From assembly GCA_902489145.1 (NCBI GenBank), contig CABTYV010000055.1, forward strand, positions 1 to 7,209: 7,209 nt of DNA, written 5' to 3'. A program made the translations under genes and the position numbers. Each line of letters starts with the position of its first letter. The stretch's first letter is position 1. Below are positions 4,530 through 7,209 of this stretch, piece by piece. Under the pieces are notes generated by a model that had not been told where the DNA came from, made no database searches, and was given only the letters and a program-made list of their open reading frames with translations. Source of the DNA: an uncultured Tissierellia bacterium. Its GTDB lineage: Bacteria > Bacillota > Clostridia > Tissierellales > Peptoniphilaceae.

Positions 4530-6590
4530 ATGAAACAGTTTCAGGCAGAATCAAAAAAGCTTTTGGAGATGATGATCCACTCCATTTACACGAACAAGGA
4601 TGTCTTTCTCCGAGAGCTGATTTCCAACGCTTCGGACGCATTGGACAAGCGCTACTTGCACGATCTCTCGGCCAATCCCTCCGGCTTTGACCGGTCCCAG
4701 TACAAGATTGAGTTGATTCCCGACGAAGCGCAGCGGACGCTGACGGTGCGGGACAATGGGATCGGGATGAACGAGGAGGAGTTGGACCGTTTTCTGGGGA
4801 CCATTGCCCACTCGGGTTCGGAGGAGTTCCGCACGGCCCAGGGCCAGGAGGATCTGGCGCATATCATTGGCCAATTCGGAGTCGGCTTCTACGCTTCTTT
4901 TATGGTGGCGGATCGGGTAGAGGTCAAGTCCAAACCCTTGAGCGGGGAAGCGGCCAACCTCTGGACGTCCAACGGAACCGATGGCTATGAAATCACGCCC
5001 ATCGACAAAAAGGAGGTGGGTACAGAGGTCATTTTGCATTTGAAGGCGGATGGGGAAGAGGAGGATTATTCTAAATACCTCAATGAATATACGCTGCGCA
5101 GCCTGGTGGAGCGCTATTCCAACTATATCCGCTATTCGATTGAAATGACCGTCCAGCGTCAAAAGCGGGTGATGCCGCCAGAGGATGCGGATGAGGCGAC
5201 CAAAAAGGAGGCGGAGGACCATCCGACCTATGAAACGGTGGATGAGGTCCTGACCCTCAATTCCAAAACGCCGATCTGGGAAAAGGCCAAAAAGGACCTC
5301 AAGGCGGAGGACTATATCCAGTTTTACCAACAGGAAGGGTTGGGATACGATACGCCCTTGCGCTGGATTCATATGGTGGCCGATGGCACCCTTTCCTATC
5401 GGGCCATTCTCTATATTCCGGCCAGCCTGCCCTGGGACTTCTACGGCAAAGACTTTAAGAAGGGTCTCACCCTTTATTCGGCCGGGGTCAAAATCATGGA
5501 CCACGCCGACCAGCTCCTGCCCGATTATCTGGGTTTTGTCCAGGGTGTCGTTTCCAGCGAGGATTTTCACCTCAACCTTTCCCGCGAAACTCTCCAGGAG
5601 GACCGGCAGATTCTGGCCATTTCCCGACGCATCGAAAAGCGGGTCCTTGAAGAATTGGCCAAGATGATGGCAGAAGACCGGCCTGCCTACCGCTCCTTCT
5701 TCCATCTCTTCGGCACCACCCTCAAAGCCGGCATCTATCAAAGCTACGGCGCCAAGAAAAACGATCTGGCCCCCCTCCTGCTCTTTGATACCAGTAAAGG
5801 CGAGGGCCGCAGCCTCGCCGAAATCCTGCAGGACCAGTCCCCGGCTGGTGAATCGGAGGGGGAGGGCGGACAAAAGGCCGCAGCGCCGGCCGCTTCTGAC
5901 CAGGCGGAGGGGACGGCGTCTGAGGCAAAGACTTCCGACCAGGCGGAGGAACAAGCGCCCGACGCGCCAAAATCGGACGCCGACTCCGCAGCGGAGCCGA
6001 GTAAGCTCTACTATGCCACCGGCGAATCGACCGAGGCCATTGGCAAGCTCCCCACCGTCCAATATTTGAAGGAAAAGGGCGTGGAGGTCCTCTATTTGCC
6101 GGAAATGATCGATGAATTTACCATCAAGGCCATGCAGGACTTCGAAGGCCACCCCTTCCAATCCGTGCTCAGCGACGATTTCCACCTGCCCGAAGAAGCC
6201 GACGAAAAGGAGGCTTCCGAAAACATGGAGGCGCAGCCCCTATTTGAATCCATCCAGGAGACCCTGGGCAATGAGCTTGCTGCGGTCAAGGCGGGCCGCA
6301 ATCTCCGCGAGGATGCCGCCATCCTCACGGCTCAGGGCGAGATTTCCATTGAAATGGAAAAAGCTTTTGCCGCCCAGCCAGGGGATCATCCCGAAATGAA
6401 GGCTGAAAAAGTCCTCCAGCTCAACGTCAACCACCCCGTCGTCCAGAAAATGATCCGCCTCCAAAAAGAAGGTCAGGATGAGGAGGTGCGCCAATACGCC
6501 CACCTGCTCTATGACCAGGCCCGGCTCATTGCGGGCCTGCCCATCGACGATCCTGTCGCCTTCGCCCGCGCCGTCCAAAAGCGTATGTAA
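4530..6590 (+). CDS. htpG: Hsp90-family molecular chaperone HtpG
   Basis: HtpG is the bacterial Hsp90: a cytosolic, dimeric, ATP-driven chaperone that remodels client proteins, often with DnaK. The N-terminal GHKL ATPase domain shows FLRELISNASDA with catalytic Glu29 and Mg-binding Asn33, DNGIGM (75-80), and GQFGVGF (114-120). The middle domain carries LNLSRETLQ (348-356), with the gamma-phosphate-contacting Arg352. Dimerisation-domain sequence continues from YYATGES (494-500) to the end. At 686 residues it is longer than the usual 610-640. The excess is a low-complexity Ala/Glu/Asp/Ser-rich segment at about 435-490, between SLAEIL and YYATGES, replacing the usual short linker. It contains 13-residue repeats beginning SDQAE (456 and 469). 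It is the last gene of the operon and has its own strong ribosome binding site. Confidence 0.97.
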   Translation: MKQFQAESKKLLEMMIHSIYTNKDVFLRELISNASDALDKRYLHDLSANPSGFDRSQYKIELIPDEAQRTLTVRDNGIGMNEEELDRFLGTIAHSGSEEFRTAQGQEDLAHIIGQFGVGFYASFMVADRVEVKSKPLSGEAANLWTSNGTDGYEITPIDKKEVGTEVILHLKADGEEEDYSKYLNEYTLRSLVERYSNYIRYSIEMTVQRQKRVMPPEDADEATKKEAEDHPTYETVDEVLTLNSKTPIWEKAKKDLKAEDYIQFYQQEGLGYDTPLRWIHMVADGTLSYRAILYIPASLPWDFYGKDFKKGLTLYSAGVKIMDHADQLLPDYLGFVQGVVSSEDFHLNLSRETLQEDRQILAISRRIEKRVLEELAKMMAEDRPAYRSFFHLFGTTLKAGIYQSYGAKKNDLAPLLLFDTSKGEGRSLAEILQDQSPAGESEGEGGQKAAAPAASDQAEGTASEAKTSDQAEEQAPDAPKSDADSAAEPSKLYYATGESTEAIGKLPTVQYLKEKGVEVLYLPEMIDEFTIKAMQDFEGHPFQSVLSDDFHLPEEADEKEASENMEAQPLFESIQETLGNELAAVKAGRNLREDAAILTAQGEISIEMEKAFAAQPGDHPEMKAEKVLQLNVNHPVVQKMIRLQKEGQDEEVRQYAHLLYDQARLIAGLPIDDPVAFARAVQKRM
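5893..5949 (+). repeat. 39-nt direct repeat inside the HtpG insertion
   Basis: The 18-nt stretch at 5893-5910 recurs at 5932-5949 with one difference (shared core GACCAGGCGGAGG), an offset of exactly 39 nt. It encodes SDQAEGTASEAKT followed by SDQAEEQAPDAPK, with a third, more degenerate SDADSAAE start. Thirteen codons is a whole number, so the duplication kept the htpG frame. Confidence 0.8.
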
Positions 6591-6662
6591 TGCGCCGCTG
6601 ATCAGGCTGAAAAATGGCTTGACAAGATCGGCGCTGCAACCCAAAGCCACCAAAATCAGATA
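6591..6662. other. Short spacer after htpG
   Basis: It holds a TTGACA at 6619-6624, but nothing like a -10 hexamer lies 15-19 nt further on. A partial inverted repeat, GCGCC/GGCGC, flanks it. No gene or convincing regulatory site is seen. Confidence 0.4.
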
Positions 6663-6784
6663 GGAAGGGCGACTTCGTCGCCCCTCCTCTTCCGACCGCC
6701 GTAGCAGGGGGGCAGCCCTCGGCTGCCCTTCCATAGAAAAACAAGCAGAGAGCCCCTCGAGCTAGACTCGAGGGGCTTCCTTAT
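6663..6784 (+). repeat. Composite hairpin repeat element, right copy
   Basis: This is the inverted partner of 1-122 (85 of 90 positions identical over 6663-6752 by hand alignment). It contains three hairpins in order: GGGCGAC/GTCGCCC with a 3-nt loop (6667-6683), GGGCAGCC/GGCTGCCC with a 3-nt loop (6710-6728), and a perfect 10-bp stem GCCCCTCGAG/CTCGAGGGGC (6752-6776) followed by a short TTCCTTAT tail. The linker before the last hairpin is A-rich. The copy lies about 70 nt after the htpG stop and points the same way as the operon. The last hairpin could slow or stop transcription, but its T-tract is poor. Confidence 0.8.
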
Positions 6785-6798
6785 CGCGCCGAAGTAGT

Positions 6799-6827
6799 AG
6801 GGCGGCCGCCAGCCGCCCTTCCTTTTT
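6799..6827 (+). terminator. Probable terminator of the HAD-htpG operon
   Basis: An 8-bp GC-rich stem AGGGCGGC (6799-6806) / GCCGCCCT (6812-6819), with a 5-nt loop, is followed by TCCTTTTT. Among the hairpins downstream of htpG this has the best T-tract. It is about 210 nt after the stop codon, so upstream hairpins may also contribute. Confidence 0.55.
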
Positions 6828-6840
6828 GACAAAGATGACA

Positions 6841-6979
6841 GGAAGTCGGGCCGGGCCCGACTTCCTTCCTTATATTGTTCAATAAGGAAGCGCCCCTGGA
6901 GGGGGCGCCTCTGCTTTGATCCAATCCGTCGGCCGGAGGCCGACTCCGCATTGATTTTGATCGCTGGCCGCTGGCCAGC
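6841..6979. repeat. Cluster of five GC-rich hairpins
   Basis: Five separate inverted repeats follow one another: GGAAGTCGGGC/GCCCGACTTCC with a 3-nt loop (6841-6865), CTTCCTTAT/ATAAGGAAG (6865-6890), GCGCCCC/GGGGCGC (6890-6908), GTCGGCC/GGCCGAC with a 3-nt loop (6928-6944), and GCTGGCC/GGCCAGC with a 3-nt loop (6963-6979). The last two are each followed by TCCGC. Except where the first three abut, they differ in sequence but share architecture. I see no gene here. Confidence 0.75.
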
Positions 6980-7018
6980 TCCGCTTTTTGGCCGTTCGTT
7001 GGTGGTTTTAGGCGAAGG

Positions 7019-7209
7019 TGTAGAGGAAAACAGGCACCCCCGCGTTTTCCTCTACAGTAAATATGACATTTTCGTCAAAAAAGGGGAGGAAAATGGCTAC
7101 CCCCTCGTTTTCCTCTACATCAAAAACGTCTTTTTCCTGAAAAATGTAGAGGAAAACGGGCACCCCCGCATTTTCCTCTACAGTAAATATGACATTTTCG
7201 GCAGATGTG
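7019..7209. repeat. 63-bp tandem array of palindromic units (continues past window)
   Basis: Three 38-nt units begin at 7019, 7082 and 7145, exactly 63 nt apart, and the last two bases (7208-7209, TG) match the start of a fourth. Units one and three have arms TGTAGAGGAAAAC and (G/A)TTTTCCTCTACA around a 12-nt C-rich centre. The middle unit keeps the right arm but has a diverged left arm. The 25-nt intervening segments are related: those after units one and three share their first 18 bases, and the middle one still matches the first at about 17 of 25 positions. This makes it a tandem repeat rather than a CRISPR array. One frame is open on each strand; see findings. Confidence 0.85.

Noticed and set aside
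4551..6185. 544-residue open frame on the minus strand
   Set aside because: It lies wholly inside htpG, antisense to it, and shows no family motif. It is a shadow frame caused by GC-rich codon use.
6619..6624. TTGACA as a promoter -35 box downstream of htpG (also at 6826-6831)
   Set aside because: Neither has a -10-like hexamer 15-19 nt further downstream. The second lies in the T-tract of the probable terminator.
7019..7209. CRISPR array (38-nt palindromic repeats with 25-nt spacers)
   Set aside because: The spacers are related to one another (18 identical leading bases in two of three), the middle repeat has a decayed arm, and no cas gene is in view. A tandem 63-bp repeat explains it better.

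Overview
The window is GC-rich bacterial chromosomal DNA. The strong AAGGAGG-type ribosome binding sites, the TTG start of murI, an Asp23/Gls24-family protein and a tRNA-Ser gene without an encoded CCA all point to a Gram-positive member of the Bacillota, probably of the clostridial side. This is inference; I cannot name the genus.

Layout. Positions 1-522 contain no gene I can support, but hold one copy of a ~120 bp composite hairpin element (1-122), one solitary 38-nt palindrome (164-201), several smaller GC-rich inverted repeats, and the terminator of the tRNA gene (442-489). On the minus strand follow a tRNA-Ser(CGA) gene (523-610) with a near-consensus promoter (710-738), then murI, glutamate racemase (783-1802). 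A divergent promoter region (about 1803-2118) separates murI from a plus-strand operon: a HAD-family phosphatase (2119-2793), an Asp23/Gls24-family protein (2790-3107), a MATE-family multidrug/cation exporter (3108-4514) and the Hsp90-family chaperone HtpG (4530-6590). The four genes overlap, abut or lie 15 nt apart. From 6591 to the end there is no securely supported gene: a second, oppositely oriented copy of the ~120 bp element (6663-6784), a cluster of distinct hairpins including a likely terminator, and an exact 63-bp-period tandem array of palindromic units (7019-7209) that runs off the window.

How the parts fit. MurI makes D-glutamate for peptidoglycan, Asp23-type proteins are linked to the cell envelope and alkaline/envelope stress, MATE pumps export toxic compounds, and HtpG handles protein-folding stress. 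The theme is envelope and stress housekeeping, but joint function beyond co-transcription is inference.

Most unusual points: the 63-bp palindromic array, in which both arms and intervening segments are related and one frame is open on each strand; the inverted pair of composite elements lying beyond the 3' ends of the two outward-facing transcription units; and Ala/Glu/Gly-rich low-complexity insertions in two otherwise conserved housekeeping enzymes, MurI and HtpG, the latter with an internal 39-nt duplication.
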